The notes under the pieces were generated by a model. The model worked only from the letters and a program-made list of their open reading frames with translations, did not search any database and was not told the DNA's origin. A DNA stretch of 64,000 nucleotides, from NCBI RefSeq assembly GCF_900167165.1, contig NZ_FUXM01000001.1, positions 62,001-126,000 on the forward strand, in the 5' to 3' direction. Origin of the DNA: Carboxydocella sporoproducens DSM 16521. GTDB lineage: Bacteria; Bacillota; GCA-003054495; Carboxydocellales; Carboxydocellaceae. Below, one piece after another: positions 28,064 through 37,112 of this stretch. Made by a program: the position numbers and the translations under genes. The number at the start of each line of letters is the position of its first letter. Positions within the stretch are counted from its first letter, which is position 1.

Positions 28064-29029
28064 TTATCTACCCACTTCACCGGCGAAGTGGCAGGCTACC
28101 ATGTGACCGCCGCCCATATCTCTTAACTCCGGCTCCTGTTCAGCACAGATAGGCTTGGCATAACGGCAGCGGGTGCGGAAATGGCACCCACTGGGGGGAT
28201 TGATGGGACTGGGCACATCCCCCTGCAGGATTATGCGCTGCCGGGAAGCCTCCACTTCCGGATCGGGAATGGGAATAGCTGACAGCAAGGCCTGGGTATA
28301 GAGCGGCCGGTCATACAGTTCAAAGGACTCAGCCAGCTCCACCATCTTGCCCAGATACATCACCGCTACCCGGTCACTGATGTATTTAACCATAGCCAGG
28401 TCATGGGCTATAAAGAGATAGGTCAGGCCCATTTTTTCCTGCAAATCCTTGAGCAGGTTAACCACCTGCGCCTGAATGGACACATCCAGGGCGGAGATGG
28501 GCTCATCGCAGATAATGAACTGGGGCTCTACTGCCAGGGCTCGAGCGATACCCACCCGCTGCCGCTGACCCCCGGAAAATTCATGGGGGAAGCGGTTAGC
28601 ATGCTCGGCATTGAGGCCAACCAGACGCAAGAGCTCGATAATCCGTTCCTGGCGGGCCTTGCCCTTGGCCAGACCGTGGATATCCAGCGCCTCCCCGATG
28701 ATATCCCCTACCGTCATACGGGGGTTCAGGGAAGCATAGGGGTCCTGGAAGATCATCTGCATGCCCCGCCGCAATTGCAGCAACTCTTTCCCCTTCAGAT
28801 CATAGATATTGCGGCCATTGAATAGAACCTGACCGGCTGTGGGCTCATAGAGCCGGATGATGGTCCTACCGGCAGTGGACTTACCGCAACCTGACTCCCC
28901 TACCAGACCGACAGTTTCTCCCTTATGAATGGTCAGATTGAGGTTGTTGACCGCTTTCAGGACCTGGCCGTGGCCTACCTCGAAAAACTTTTTCAATCCT
29001 TTAACTTCTACCAGTGGTTGTTTGGCCAC
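28064..29029 (-). CDS. oppF: oligopeptide ABC transporter ATP-binding protein
   Basis: 321-aa ABC ATPase: Walker [15 protein letters not shown]-loop [15 protein letters not shown], signature [15 protein letters not shown], Walker [14 protein letters not shown], switch His in LFIAHDLAM. The oligo_HPY extension at the C-terminus has the cysteine array [19 protein letters not shown]. It starts directly after the oppD stop. Together with OppD it drives peptide import. Confidence 0.96.
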   Translation of the reverse strand: MAKQPLVEVKGLKKFFEVGHGQVLKAVNNLNLTIHKGETVGLVGESGCGKSTAGRTIIRLYEPTAGQVLFNGRNIYDLKGKELLQLRRGMQMIFQDPYASLNPRMTVGDIIGEALDIHGLAKGKARQERIIELLRLVGLNAEHANRFPHEFSGGQRQRVGIARALAVEPQFIICDEPISALDVSIQAQVVNLLKDLQEKMGLTYLFIAHDLAMVKYISDRVAVMYLGKMVELAESFELYDRPLYTQALLSAIPIPDPEVEASRQRIILQGDVPSPINPPSGCHFRTRCRYAKPICAEQEPELRDMGGGHMVACHFAGEVGR

Positions 29030-30049
29030 TTAGCCCACCTCCTTTACCTGCAGGCGTTCCGGTTTAGGCGCCTGAGGATGTTGCAACCAGCATGCTACCT
29101 GATGGCCGTTCCCCAGGTCTGTTACCGGTGGTTCCTGCTCCAAACAGACTTTCATGCAATATTCGCAACGGGCAGCAAAACCGCAGCCTTTAGGTGGATT
29201 GAGCAAATCCGGTGGTGTACCGTAAATGGGGCTGAGAGGCTCTTTTTTGCGGGCATCCAGCCGCGGTACAGAACGCAGCAACCCCCAGGTATAAGGATGC
29301 TGAGGTTTGTGGAAAATATCACGGGCAGTACCCACTTCCACTACCTTACCGGCATACATAACGATGACCCTTTCGCAGAGATCTGCCACTACCCCCAGAT
29401 CATGAGTGATCAGGATAATGGAAGTATCCATATCCTTCTGCAAATCCCGCATTAAATCGATAATCTGGGCCTGGATGGTCACATCCAGGGCAGTAGTAGG
29501 CTCGTCAGCAATCAGCAGTTTGGGATTGCAGGCCAGGGCGATGGCAATCATAACCCGTTGCCGCATACCTCCGGAAAATTCATGCGGATATTGGTCCACC
29601 CGTTTTTCCGGGCTGGGAATGCCCACCTTCCCCAGCATCTCAATTGCTTTAGCCCGGGCCTGCTCCTTGCTCAAACCCTGGTGTTTGATCAAACCTTCGG
29701 CAATTTGCCGACCGATGGTCATGGTGGGGTTCAAGGAGGTCATGGGGTCCTGGAAGATCATACCGATCTCATTGCCCCGGATTTTTTCCATTTCCTGTTC
29801 GGTGGCATTAACCAGGTCCTTGCCCTGGAAAAGAATCTGACCACCTACAATTTTCCCGGGGGGCCAGGGAATCAGCCGCATAATGGACTGAGAGGTTACT
29901 GACTTACCACAACCGGACTCCCCTACGATCCCCACTGCTTCTCCTTTATTAACATGAAAACTGACACCGCGGACAGCCTGTACTTCACCAGCATAGGTGA
30001 AGAAAGACACCCGCAGGTCTTTGACCTCTAAGAGTTTTTCCTGTTGCAA
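29030..30049 (-). CDS. oppD: oligopeptide ABC transporter ATP-binding protein
   Basis: ABC ATPase of about 339 aa: Walker [15 protein letters not shown]-loop MIFQDPMTSLNP, signature FSGGMRQRVMIAIAL, Walker B KLLIADEPTTALD and a C-terminal oligo_HPY region with CGFAARCEYCMKVC. TTG 30049 is 8 nt after AGGAGG; GTG 30058 would overlap that SD. Confidence 0.95.
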   Translation of the reverse strand: MQQEKLLEVKDLRVSFFTYAGEVQAVRGVSFHVNKGEAVGIVGESGCGKSVTSQSIMRLIPWPPGKIVGGQILFQGKDLVNATEQEMEKIRGNEIGMIFQDPMTSLNPTMTIGRQIAEGLIKHQGLSKEQARAKAIEMLGKVGIPSPEKRVDQYPHEFSGGMRQRVMIAIALACNPKLLIADEPTTALDVTIQAQIIDLMRDLQKDMDTSIILITHDLGVVADLCERVIVMYAGKVVEVGTARDIFHKPQHPYTWGLLRSVPRLDARKKEPLSPIYGTPPDLLNPPKGCGFAARCEYCMKVCLEQEPPVTDLGNGHQVACWLQHPQAPKPERLQVKEVG

Positions 30050-30061
30050 TCCCAGCACCTC

Positions 30062-30985
30062 CTATTTGCGCATACGGGGATCGAGGGCATCGCGCAGCCC
30101 GTCACCCAGGAAGTTAAAGGCTAAGATGGTAATGGTGATAAACATCGCGGGGAAGAAGATCTGCCAGGGATAGGAGTAAATCCCCTTGATGCCGTCACTG
30201 GCCAGCACACCCCAGGATGCCATAGGCGCAGAAACCCCCAGACCCAGGAAGCTGAGCCAGGCTTCGGTGAAAATTGCTTCCGGAATAGCCAGAGTCATTT
30301 GAATGATAATCGGACCCATGGCGTTGGGAATCAGATGGCGGAACAGGATACGCCAGGAACTGGCCCCCAGAGTGCGGGCTGCCAGCACATATTCCTGTTC
30401 TTTCAAGGCCAGCACCTGTCCCCGTACAATCCGGGCCATCCCCATCCAGTAAACCGCTCCCAGGGCAATCAAGATGGTTTTCAGGCCGGGAGTCATGATC
30501 ACCATCAACAAAATCACGTAGAGCAGGAAAGGTACAGACCAGAAGATTTCCACAATCCGCATCATGATTTCATCCACTTTCCCGCCCAGGTAGCCGGAAA
30601 TGCCACCATAGATAACACCGATGATAAAGGTAATCAAACTGGTGGCAATCCCAATGAACAAGGAGATGCGGGCACCGTACATCACCCGGGTGAAGAGATC
30701 CCGGCCCAGGTCATCGGTGCCGAACCAGTGCGCAGCTGAAGGGGGCAGGTTGGTTGCGTTCAGGTTCTGATCTGAATAAGTATACCCGCTGATATAGGGG
30801 CCAAAAATAGCCAGAATGATCATAATCCCGATAATCCACAGACCGGTTACTGCCAGCTTGTTTTTCTTCAGACGCCGCCAGGCATCCTGCCAGAAGGTGG
30901 TACTGGGTCGGGTGATGGCTTCTGCCGCCCCCTTTTCTACTTCCACCCGTTGAAACATCTCTTTGGACAGCTCCACCGTGATCAC
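30062..30985 (-). CDS. oppC: oligopeptide ABC transporter permease
   Basis: 307-aa permease with an N-terminal cytoplasmic piece, the OppC_N helix (LKKNKLAVTGLWIIGIM), a periplasmic loop with WFGTDDLGRDLFTRVMYGAR and the BPD_transp_1 domain. The EAA motif is EYVLAARTLGASSWRILFRH. The GTG start overlaps the oppB stop by 4 nt (GTGA). Confidence 0.95.
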   Translation of the reverse strand: MITVELSKEMFQRVEVEKGAAEAITRPSTTFWQDAWRRLKKNKLAVTGLWIIGIMIILAIFGPYISGYTYSDQNLNATNLPPSAAHWFGTDDLGRDLFTRVMYGARISLFIGIATSLITFIIGVIYGGISGYLGGKVDEIMMRIVEIFWSVPFLLYVILLMVIMTPGLKTILIALGAVYWMGMARIVRGQVLALKEQEYVLAARTLGASSWRILFRHLIPNAMGPIIIQMTLAIPEAIFTEAWLSFLGLGVSAPMASWGVLASDGIKGIYSYPWQIFFPAMFITITILAFNFLGDGLRDALDPRMRK

Positions 30986-31911
30986 CCTTTCTTCTCCACA
31001 AGTTTTATGCGCGGATCAACAGCCGCATAGGCCAGGTCTACCAGCAGGTTCATCAAAACCAGGAAAATACTGTAGAAGATAGTCAGACCCATGATCACGG
31101 TATAATCCCGGTTGCTGATGCTGGTGACAAAATAGCGGCCCAGACCAGGAATAGCAAAAATATGCTCCACCACAAAGGAACCGGTGAAGATACCAGCCAC
31201 CAGAGGGCCCAGATAGGTAATAATGGGCATTAAGGCATTGCGCAAAGCGTGCCGGTAGATAATTACCCGTTCAGACAACCCTTTGGCTTTAGCTGTCTTG
31301 ATATAATCCTGTTGTAAGACCTCTAACATGCTGGAGCGCATAAATCTAGCAATAACCGCAGTCGGCATCCCGGATAGCGCCAGAGCGGGAAGCACCACAT
31401 TCTCCCAGCTCCCCCACATCGCTGCCGGAAACCATTGCAGTTTGAGGGCAAACACGTACATCAGCAAGGTCGCCAGAATAAAACTGGGCACAGCAAATCC
31501 GATAGTGGACAAAATCATGGCCAGATAATCCTGCCACTTGTTATGTCGTAATGCAGCTATGATTCCGGAAATAATACCTACTATCAACGAAAAGGCAACA
31601 GCTACTGCCCCCAGGGTAGCGGAGACAGGGAAATAGGTTTTGATGATATCATTGACTGTAACCCCTTCTTCCTTGAAAGACGGGCCCAGGTTCCAGGTTA
31701 CTACCCCTTTCAAGTAATCCAGGTACTGCTTGTACAGGGGATCATTAAGGTGATATTTTTCCTCCAGGTTCTTCTGAATAGCCGGCGGCAGTTTCTTATC
31801 CGCATCGAAAGGCCCGCCGGGAATGGCTTTCATCATAAAAAAGGTGAGGGTCACCACAAAAAAGAGGGCGGTCACCACCGAAATCGCACGCCTCACTAAA
31901 AATCTCAGCAC
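30982..31911 (-). CDS. oppB: oligopeptide ABC transporter permease
   Basis: Permease of about 309 aa beginning LRFLVRRAISVVTALFFVV, with the EAA loop DYIKTAKAKGLSERVIIYRH and the C-terminal IVDPRIKL-like AAVDPRIKLVEKKG. The frame is open to ATG 31938, but AGGAGG lies inside that extension and points to GTG 31911. It follows oppA after a 100-nt gap that holds a stable hairpin. Confidence 0.94.
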   Translation of the reverse strand: MLRFLVRRAISVVTALFFVVTLTFFMMKAIPGGPFDADKKLPPAIQKNLEEKYHLNDPLYKQYLDYLKGVVTWNLGPSFKEEGVTVNDIIKTYFPVSATLGAVAVAFSLIVGIISGIIAALRHNKWQDYLAMILSTIGFAVPSFILATLLMYVFALKLQWFPAAMWGSWENVVLPALALSGMPTAVIARFMRSSMLEVLQQDYIKTAKAKGLSERVIIYRHALRNALMPIITYLGPLVAGIFTGSFVVEHIFAIPGLGRYFVTSISNRDYTVIMGLTIFYSIFLVLMNLLVDLAYAAVDPRIKLVEKKG

Positions 31912-31967
31912 CCCGAAAACACCTCCTGGCTGTACCATTATTTTACTAGTTCCCTAACAAGGTAAGA

Positions 31968-32006
31968 AGGTATATGCGGACTCCCTTAGCGGAGCCGCAT
32001 ATACCT
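31968..32006 (-). repeat. intercistronic hairpin between oppA and oppB
   Basis: Long near-perfect inverted repeat: AGGTATATGCGGCTCC and GGAGTCCGCATATACCT (one bulged base) around CGCTAAG, with no T-run. In ABC operons such structures commonly protect the abundant upstream binding-protein mRNA or reduce read-through into the permease genes. Confidence 0.8.
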
Positions 32007-32029
32007 CCCTGCCGTCCTCTAAAAGTAGC

Positions 32030-33685
32030 TTATTTCTCTGCTACCCAGGCCCACTTGAATTCGAAATAGGGACCAAAGCTGGGTACTACTACATCTTTCA
32101 GGTTATCTTTCATCAGATAGGGATGAGTATAGAAGTAGATAGGAGCAATGGGCATTTCATCCATGAGGATCTTTTCCGCTTCATGCATGTATTCCATGCG
32201 CTTGGCATTGTCAGACTCCAGGTTAGCCTTTTTGATCAGCTCATCATACCTGGCGTTGCTCCAGCCAGTATTGTTGTTACCGCCATTGGTGACAAACATA
32301 TCCATGAAGGTCATGGGATCCAGATAGTCAGCACCCCAACCGGCACGGGAAATGTCATAATCCAGATTAGACTGGGACTTGAGGTAGACTTTCCACTCCT
32401 GGTTCACCAGTTTCACATTGATACCCAGGTTCTTTTTCCACATTTCCTGAATGGCCAGAGCTATCTTCTGATGGTTTTCATTGGTGTTATAGAGAATGGT
32501 GATCTCCGGGAAACCCTTGCCATCGGGATAACCAGCTTCAGCCAGCAGCTTCCTGGCTTCTTCTGCGTCGAAGGTCTTGATCAGGGAACCGCCTACTTTG
32601 CGGAAATCCTTATCCGGGGTTGCATCGGGGAAACCAACGGGAACAAAGGCATCAGCCGGAGTCTGTCCAGCCTTGGTTACATTCTTGACAATAGCTTCCC
32701 GGTCAATGGCCAGGGCCAGAGCTTTCCGCACCTTGGGATTATCCAGAGGTTTCCGGGTTACATTGAAACGATAGAAATAAGTGGTCAACTGGGGTCCGAT
32801 TTTCAAAGAACCGTCTTTCTTCAGGTTTTCGATTTCCTGAGTGGGCGGATTGTTCCCAATATCGATCTGACCGGTCTTGAACATGGTCAGTTCAGTATCA
32901 GCAGATTCAACCATAGTGAAGACAACCTGATTCAGCTTCACAGTATTAGCATCCCAGTAGCCGGGGTTCTTTTCCACCACAATCTGCTGCTTAGGTGTCC
33001 ATTCTTTCATCTTGAAGGGTCCGTTGGTAATCATGGTTTCCGGCTTTTTGAACCAGGCTTCGGGATTGGCCTCAACGGCTTTCTTGTTCACCGGATAGAG
33101 GGTGGAGAAAGCAGTCAGACCCAGGAACTGGGGAGCAGGAGCCTTAAGGGTTACTTCCAGGGTTTTATCATCGATGGCTTTGACCCCTACCTGAGCAGGG
33201 TCGGTGATTTTGCCGCTGTTGTACTCTTCCCCGTTTTTCAGGTAGTAGAGCTGATAAGCGTAGTCAGAAGCAGTCTTGGGATCCAGGGCCCGCAGCCAGG
33301 CGTATTCAAAATCTTTAGCAGTTACAGGGTCGCCATTGGACCACTTGGCATCCCGCAGATGGAAGGTGTATTTGGTACCATCTTCGGAAATCTCCCACTT
33401 TTCCGCCATACCAGGGGCAATTTTGCCATCCTTGTCATAGCGGGTCAAACCTTCAAACAGGGCATTTAGAACTGTCATTTCGGGAGCGCCGGTAGCTTTG
33501 GCGGGATCCAGAGTTTCCGGGTCAGCTCCCAGGTTGTACTTGATCACCTGTTCTTTGGCCATTTGTACTTCAGCCTGTTTGCCCCCTTCTTTGGTTTCAG
33601 TCTTGCCGGCACAACCAGCCAGACCGGCTCCCAGCACCAGGCTGAGAGAAAGAAGAGCGGCCAGTGCTTTTTTCCCAAATTTCAT
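32030..33685 (-). CDS. oppA: oligopeptide-binding lipoprotein
   Basis: 551-aa SBP_bac_5 solute-binding protein. Lipoprotein signal peptide with lipobox LAGC and lipidated C25. Family segments: YNLGADPETLDPAKATG, RDAKWSNGDPVTAKDFEYAW and KPLDNPKVRKALALAIDRE. It is held to the outer face of the membrane by lipid and delivers peptides to OppBC. AAAGGAGG 7 nt before ATG. It lies 29 nt after lrp, so the two are probably co-transcribed. Confidence 0.96.
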   Translation of the reverse strand: MKFGKKALAALLSLSLVLGAGLAGCAGKTETKEGGKQAEVQMAKEQVIKYNLGADPETLDPAKATGAPEMTVLNALFEGLTRYDKDGKIAPGMAEKWEISEDGTKYTFHLRDAKWSNGDPVTAKDFEYAWLRALDPKTASDYAYQLYYLKNGEEYNSGKITDPAQVGVKAIDDKTLEVTLKAPAPQFLGLTAFSTLYPVNKKAVEANPEAWFKKPETMITNGPFKMKEWTPKQQIVVEKNPGYWDANTVKLNQVVFTMVESADTELTMFKTGQIDIGNNPPTQEIENLKKDGSLKIGPQLTTYFYRFNVTRKPLDNPKVRKALALAIDREAIVKNVTKAGQTPADAFVPVGFPDATPDKDFRKVGGSLIKTFDAEEARKLLAEAGYPDGKGFPEITILYNTNENHQKIALAIQEMWKKNLGINVKLVNQEWKVYLKSQSNLDYDISRAGWGADYLDPMTFMDMFVTNGGNNNTGWSNARYDELIKKANLESDNAKRMEYMHEAEKILMDEMPIAPIYFYTHPYLMKDNLKDVVVPSFGPYFEFKWAWVAEK

Positions 33686-33714
33686 GCGCTAATCCTCCTT
33701 TAGATCAGTTTACC

Positions 33715-34170
33715 CTACACAAAATCAAAGGTGTCTTTGTAGACTTTGAGTTCAATCGACACATCCGCCCTGACAATTCCGGGAATCCTGGCCAGCTTCT
33801 GGTGGACAAATTCCAGGAGCCTTTCATTGTTCTCCACGTAAACCTGGATAATCAGGTCATAGGCCCCCGAGGAGACAGCGATAAAGCGAACCTCCTTGAA
33901 AGGTATCAGCTGCTGGGCTACCTCTTCGGTCATCCCTAACTGGGTAGTAAGGCCGATAATAGCCTGGGTATGTAACCCTACCCGGCCAGGATTGGCATGG
34001 ACAACAATTTCTATAATCCCTTCCTCCACCATGCGGTTGACCCGGCTTCTCACCGTCCCTTCGCTCACTCCCAGGCGTTGCGCCATTTCTGTGTAGGGCT
34101 TGCGCCCATCTTCCTGGAGCAGTTTGATAATCTCACGGTCAAGTGCGTCAATTTCTCCCTGGCCTTTCAT
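33715..34170 (-). CDS. Lrp/AsnC-family transcriptional regulator
   Basis: 151 aa. N-terminal HTH (YTEMAQRLGVSEGTVRSRVNRM) and C-terminal RAM/AsnC ligand domain (GAYDLIIQVYVENNERLLEF). It is the first gene of the lrp-oppABCDF unit, so it probably controls peptide uptake in response to an amino acid. Start ATG 34170 after AGGAGGGG. Confidence 0.94.
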   Translation of the reverse strand: MKGQGEIDALDREIIKLLQEDGRKPYTEMAQRLGVSEGTVRSRVNRMVEEGIIEIVVHANPGRVGLHTQAIIGLTTQLGMTEEVAQQLIPFKEVRFIAVSSGAYDLIIQVYVENNERLLEFVHQKLARIPGIVRADVSIELKVYKDTFDFV

Positions 34171-34182
34171 TTTCCCCTCCTA

Positions 34183-34211
34183 ATAATAGCATGAGATGTT
34201 CTAGTTTACAA
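34183..34211 (-). promoter_or_regulatory. promoter of the lrp-opp unit
   Basis: The minus strand reads TTGTAA (34206-34211), a 17-nt spacer, then TATTAT (34183-34188), about 12 nt upstream of the lrp start codon. The remaining bases to the slt stop are very AT-rich, and I see no terminator in them. Confidence 0.62.
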
Positions 34212-34291
34212 TCTTTTTTCGTAGCGTGTTTTATATATTTCTACGTTTTTCGTAAGAATCCTGCTGAATATCTTGAGAATTTTGCAAAAAT

Positions 34292-34870
34292 TTATTTTTG
34301 TGCATATAAAATTTGATAAATTTCATAAGCTCGCAGGGTTTTTTTAACATATGCTCTGGTTTCCGGAAAAGGAATGTCATCGATGGTGGAATGCTGTCCG
34401 CTCCATTTCTCTTTTTCCAGCCATTTCCGCACATTGCCACTGCCACCATTATAGGCAGCCAGGACGATTATCATGTCACCATTAAACTCCCGGGCCAGCT
34501 GATTTATGTACCAGCATCCCAGCTTGATATTAAGCTCCGGCCTTAACAAATCCTCCTCTTTTACCGACCCCAGTTGCAGTTGTGAAGCCGCCCAGCGGGC
34601 AGTTTCCGGCATCAGCTGCATTAAGCCAATGGCCCCTTTTTCCGAACGGGCCCGGGGATTAAATTTGCTTTCCGTATGAATTACCGCTGCCACCAGTAAG
34701 GGATCCAGATGATAGCGTTCCGCCTCCCGGTAGATCACCTCCTGATAGGGAAAGGGGTAGAGCCATTTCCACAGGGCCCGGCTCTGCCCGATAATGAGTA
34801 TCAGCAAAAACAAAACAGCTACCCCTGTCCAATAGAGTGCTCTTTTTCTTCCTTTTCCATACTTTTTCAA
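34292..34870 (-). CDS. membrane-anchored lytic transglycosylase (Slt70-type SLT domain)
   Basis: About 192 aa: a basic N-terminus, one TM helix (about residues 11-29), then an SLT domain with catalytic E67 in VIHTESKFNPRARSEKGA, and the family signatures GLMQLMPETARWAA, LNIKLGCWYINQL and VLAAYNGGSGNVRKWL. It cleaves peptidoglycan. TTG 34870 with GGAGTGG 7 nt upstream is preferred over the long frame to 34912, which would run into coaE. It follows coaE in the polA cluster. Confidence 0.9.
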   Translation of the reverse strand: MKKYGKGRKRALYWTGVAVLFLLILIIGQSRALWKWLYPFPYQEVIYREAERYHLDPLLVAAVIHTESKFNPRARSEKGAIGLMQLMPETARWAASQLQLGSVKEEDLLRPELNIKLGCWYINQLAREFNGDMIIVLAAYNGGSGNVRKWLEKEKWSGQHSTIDDIPFPETRAYVKKTLRAYEIYQILYAQK

Positions 34871-34886
34871 ACCACAACCACTCCAT

Positions 34887-35480
34887 TTAAAGCAGCTGGA
34901 GCCATAATTCATCCACTTGCTTTTTCATCTCTTCTCTGCTTCCATTATTATCAATAACCCTGGTAGCATATACCATTTTTTTGTCCAGAGGCCACTGGGC
35001 AGCCAGCCTTCTTTGCGCTTCCTCAGCTGCCATACCCCGGGCCACCGCCCGCTCAATCTGAATTTTCGGCTCTACCGCCACCAGCCAGACCTCTTCCACC
35101 AGGTCGGTCAAACCCGCTTCAATTAACAGAGGTGCATCCACCACCGCTACCGGAGGTGGGGTAGGACGGTTGTTCAGCTCATTCAGGCGGCGCACTATCT
35201 CCTGTCTGACCAGGGGATGAGTGATGGCATTTAACAGAGCCAGGTCTTCCGAACGGGTAAAGACTCTCTCCGCCAGCACCTGCCGGTTAATAGACCCATC
35301 TTCATTGAGTACATCCCGGCCGAAATAGCGCACTACTTCCAGCCAGGCCGGCTGGCCTGGAGCCATCAGTTCCCGGGCAATCAAATCCGCATCCAGGATT
35401 TCTGCCCCTTTTTCTTTTAAATAAGACGAAACCGTGGACTTGCCACTGGCCAAACCGCCGGTCAGACCGATTACCCGCAC
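34887..35480 (-). CDS. coaE: dephospho-CoA kinase
   Basis: Last step of coenzyme A synthesis. About 197 aa. P-loop GLTGGLASGKSTVSSYL, ADLIARELMAPGQPAW, the VVDAPLLIEAGL block, and the LID-region arginines in RRLAAQWPLDKK. GTG 35480 has AAAGGAG at 9 nt; the longer frame to 35504 would begin before the SD. Fourth gene of polA-mutM-ytaF-coaE. Confidence 0.96.
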   Translation of the reverse strand: MRVIGLTGGLASGKSTVSSYLKEKGAEILDADLIARELMAPGQPAWLEVVRYFGRDVLNEDGSINRQVLAERVFTRSEDLALLNAITHPLVRQEIVRRLNELNNRPTPPPVAVVDAPLLIEAGLTDLVEEVWLVAVEPKIQIERAVARGMAAEEAQRRLAAQWPLDKKMVYATRVIDNNGSREEMKKQVDELWLQLL

Positions 35481-35589
35481 GGTTACCGCTCCTTTCAGGC
35501 ACATTATATACAGTATATATTCGAGCCTGAGGCGGCAATTCCTGCCCTGGATTACAGAAAAAGAAGACCGCTGCCGGTCCCCTTGTTGT

Positions 35590-36222
35590 TCATCTCAATT
35601 TATTTATCCCCAATACCACTAAAATCATTCCCGGTAAAATTGCTGCCCAGCGGGAAGAAGCTAGCCGACTGCAAACCTGTCCCAGTTTCAAGCCTCCTCC
35701 CACCATAATAAATGTGGTTACCCCCACCAGCAGGGGTATTTCCCACATACTGGCATCGGTTAGGCCCAGGCCAATTCCAGCGGCAAAGGCATCCAGCGCC
35801 AGGGCCACCCCCAGCCAGAGGGCTTCTACTGGTGAAATGACTCCCGAGCGATCCAGGTCCGCCTGCTGGGGCTCCCGCAAAATCTGGATAATTAAACCCA
35901 GACCGGGAATGCGAAATTTGACCAGGGTAGCCTCCTCTTTTTCTCCCCTTTCTTCAGCGGAGCCCAGCCTCTGGGCAAAAATCCAGATCCCCACCCCGAT
36001 CAGAATCAGGCCGCCTATCTTTTCCGCCCAGACCGCAGGCAAAAAGCGGTACAATCCCTTTCCGCCCAGCAGGGACAGGGCCAGAGTAGCGGAAGACGCC
36101 AGGCTGATGATCAGGAGAGAATACCAGGGCACCCTGATCTGCCGTAAACCATAAGCCATCCCCGCAGCCAGTCCATCCAGACTCAACGCAACCGCGAATA
36201 AAATACCGACCAGTAAATTCAA
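35590..36222 (-). CDS. ytaF: YtaF-type sporulation membrane protein (MntP-related)
   Basis: 210 aa, six predicted helices in two repeats, each with the conserved Asp: VALSLDGLAAGMAYGLR near residue 15 and GVALALDAFAAGIGLGL near residue 146. This is the fold of MntP manganese exporters. The name YtaF is supported by gene order (polA-mutM-ytaF-coaE as in Bacillus). The central loop has an EF-hand-like DLDRSGVIS stretch. TTG start. The role in spores is known only by family. Confidence 0.86.
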   Translation of the reverse strand: MNLLVGILFAVALSLDGLAAGMAYGLRQIRVPWYSLLIISLASSATLALSLLGGKGLYRFLPAVWAEKIGGLILIGVGIWIFAQRLGSAEERGEKEEATLVKFRIPGLGLIIQILREPQQADLDRSGVISPVEALWLGVALALDAFAAGIGLGLTDASMWEIPLLVGVTTFIMVGGGLKLGQVCSRLASSRWAAILPGMILVVLGINKLR

Positions 36223-36282
36223 CCTCTTTCCCTCCCTTGCCAGATAAGTCTATCTCACTATATGGCAAGGGCAAGGGAAAGG

Positions 36283-37110
36283 TTACTGCTGGCAGACAGG
36301 ACAGTAAACGGTGCTCCTGCCCGCCAGGCGCATTTTCTCCAGGATAGTGCCACAGCTGTGGCAGGGTGAACCGCTGCGACCATAGACCTTCAGCCTTGTC
36401 TGCATCTGGCCTTTCTGGCCCAGCCCATCCACATAATCACTGAAAGAAGTGCCCCGGTTTTCTATCCCTTCGGCCAGAACCTGACGTACTGCCAGCCAGA
36501 GGCGCTCGATCTCCTCCTGGCTCAAAGATTGACCAGGCCGATCCGGCTTGATACCTGCCCGGTAGAGAGCCTCATCGGCATAAATATTGCCCAGCCCGGC
36601 CACTATTTCCTGGTTCAGCAAAATATTCTTGATGGGAGCTTTTTTCCCCCGTACAGCTGCCGCCAGTGTTGCCACTGTCCATTCCTGCTCCAGAGGCTCT
36701 GGTCCCAGCCGGGCCAACCCTGGCTCTATCTCCAGTTGCTCCTGGCGGCAAAGCCGCACCTCACCAAAGCGGCGCACATCACTGAAACGCAGCTGTTGAC
36801 CGCTGGACAGGTGCCAGATCAGATGGGTATGGGGCAACAAAGGCGCCTCCGCCTCTGCCAGCACCAGTCGGCCGGTCATGCGCAAATGGATCAGCAGTAC
36901 CTGCCCATCATCCAGCAAAAAAAGCAGATATTTGCCCCGCCGCCGGATTTCCACAAAACGCCGTCCCATCAGGTTTGTAACGAAGGCCCGGGCATTCAGC
37001 ACCCCTTTGATTACCCCCGGATGCAATACCTCTACTGCTCTGATTTCCTGGCCACACACAAGAGGGGAAAGGCTGCGTCGCACTGTCTCCACTTCCGGCA
37101 ATTCCGGCAT
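36283..37110 (-). CDS. mutM: formamidopyrimidine-DNA glycosylase
   Basis: Bifunctional glycosylase/AP lyase removing 8-oxoguanine. 275 aa. N-terminal catalytic PELPEVETVRRSL (P2, E3), H2TH region with LNQEIVAGLGNIYADEALYR, and a C-terminal zinc finger (CHSC...CPVC). Two nt after the polA stop, so coupled with DNA polymerase I as a repair operon. Confidence 0.97.
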   Translation of the reverse strand: MPELPEVETVRRSLSPLVCGQEIRAVEVLHPGVIKGVLNARAFVTNLMGRRFVEIRRRGKYLLFLLDDGQVLLIHLRMTGRLVLAEAEAPLLPHTHLIWHLSSGQQLRFSDVRRFGEVRLCRQEQLEIEPGLARLGPEPLEQEWTVATLAAAVRGKKAPIKNILLNQEIVAGLGNIYADEALYRAGIKPDRPGQSLSQEEIERLWLAVRQVLAEGIENRGTSFSDYVDGLGQKGQMQTRLKVYGRSGSPCHSCGTILEKMRLAGRSTVYCPVCQQ

Positions 37111-37112
37111 AA

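Noticed and set aside
32123-33469. 448-aa plus-strand ORF opposite oppA
   Set aside because: Antisense shadow of a clear lipoprotein gene; no SD and no recognisable domain.
34231-34449. 72-aa minus-strand ORF at the end of slt
   Set aside because: Out-of-frame overlap with the SLT domain end; no motif or RBS.
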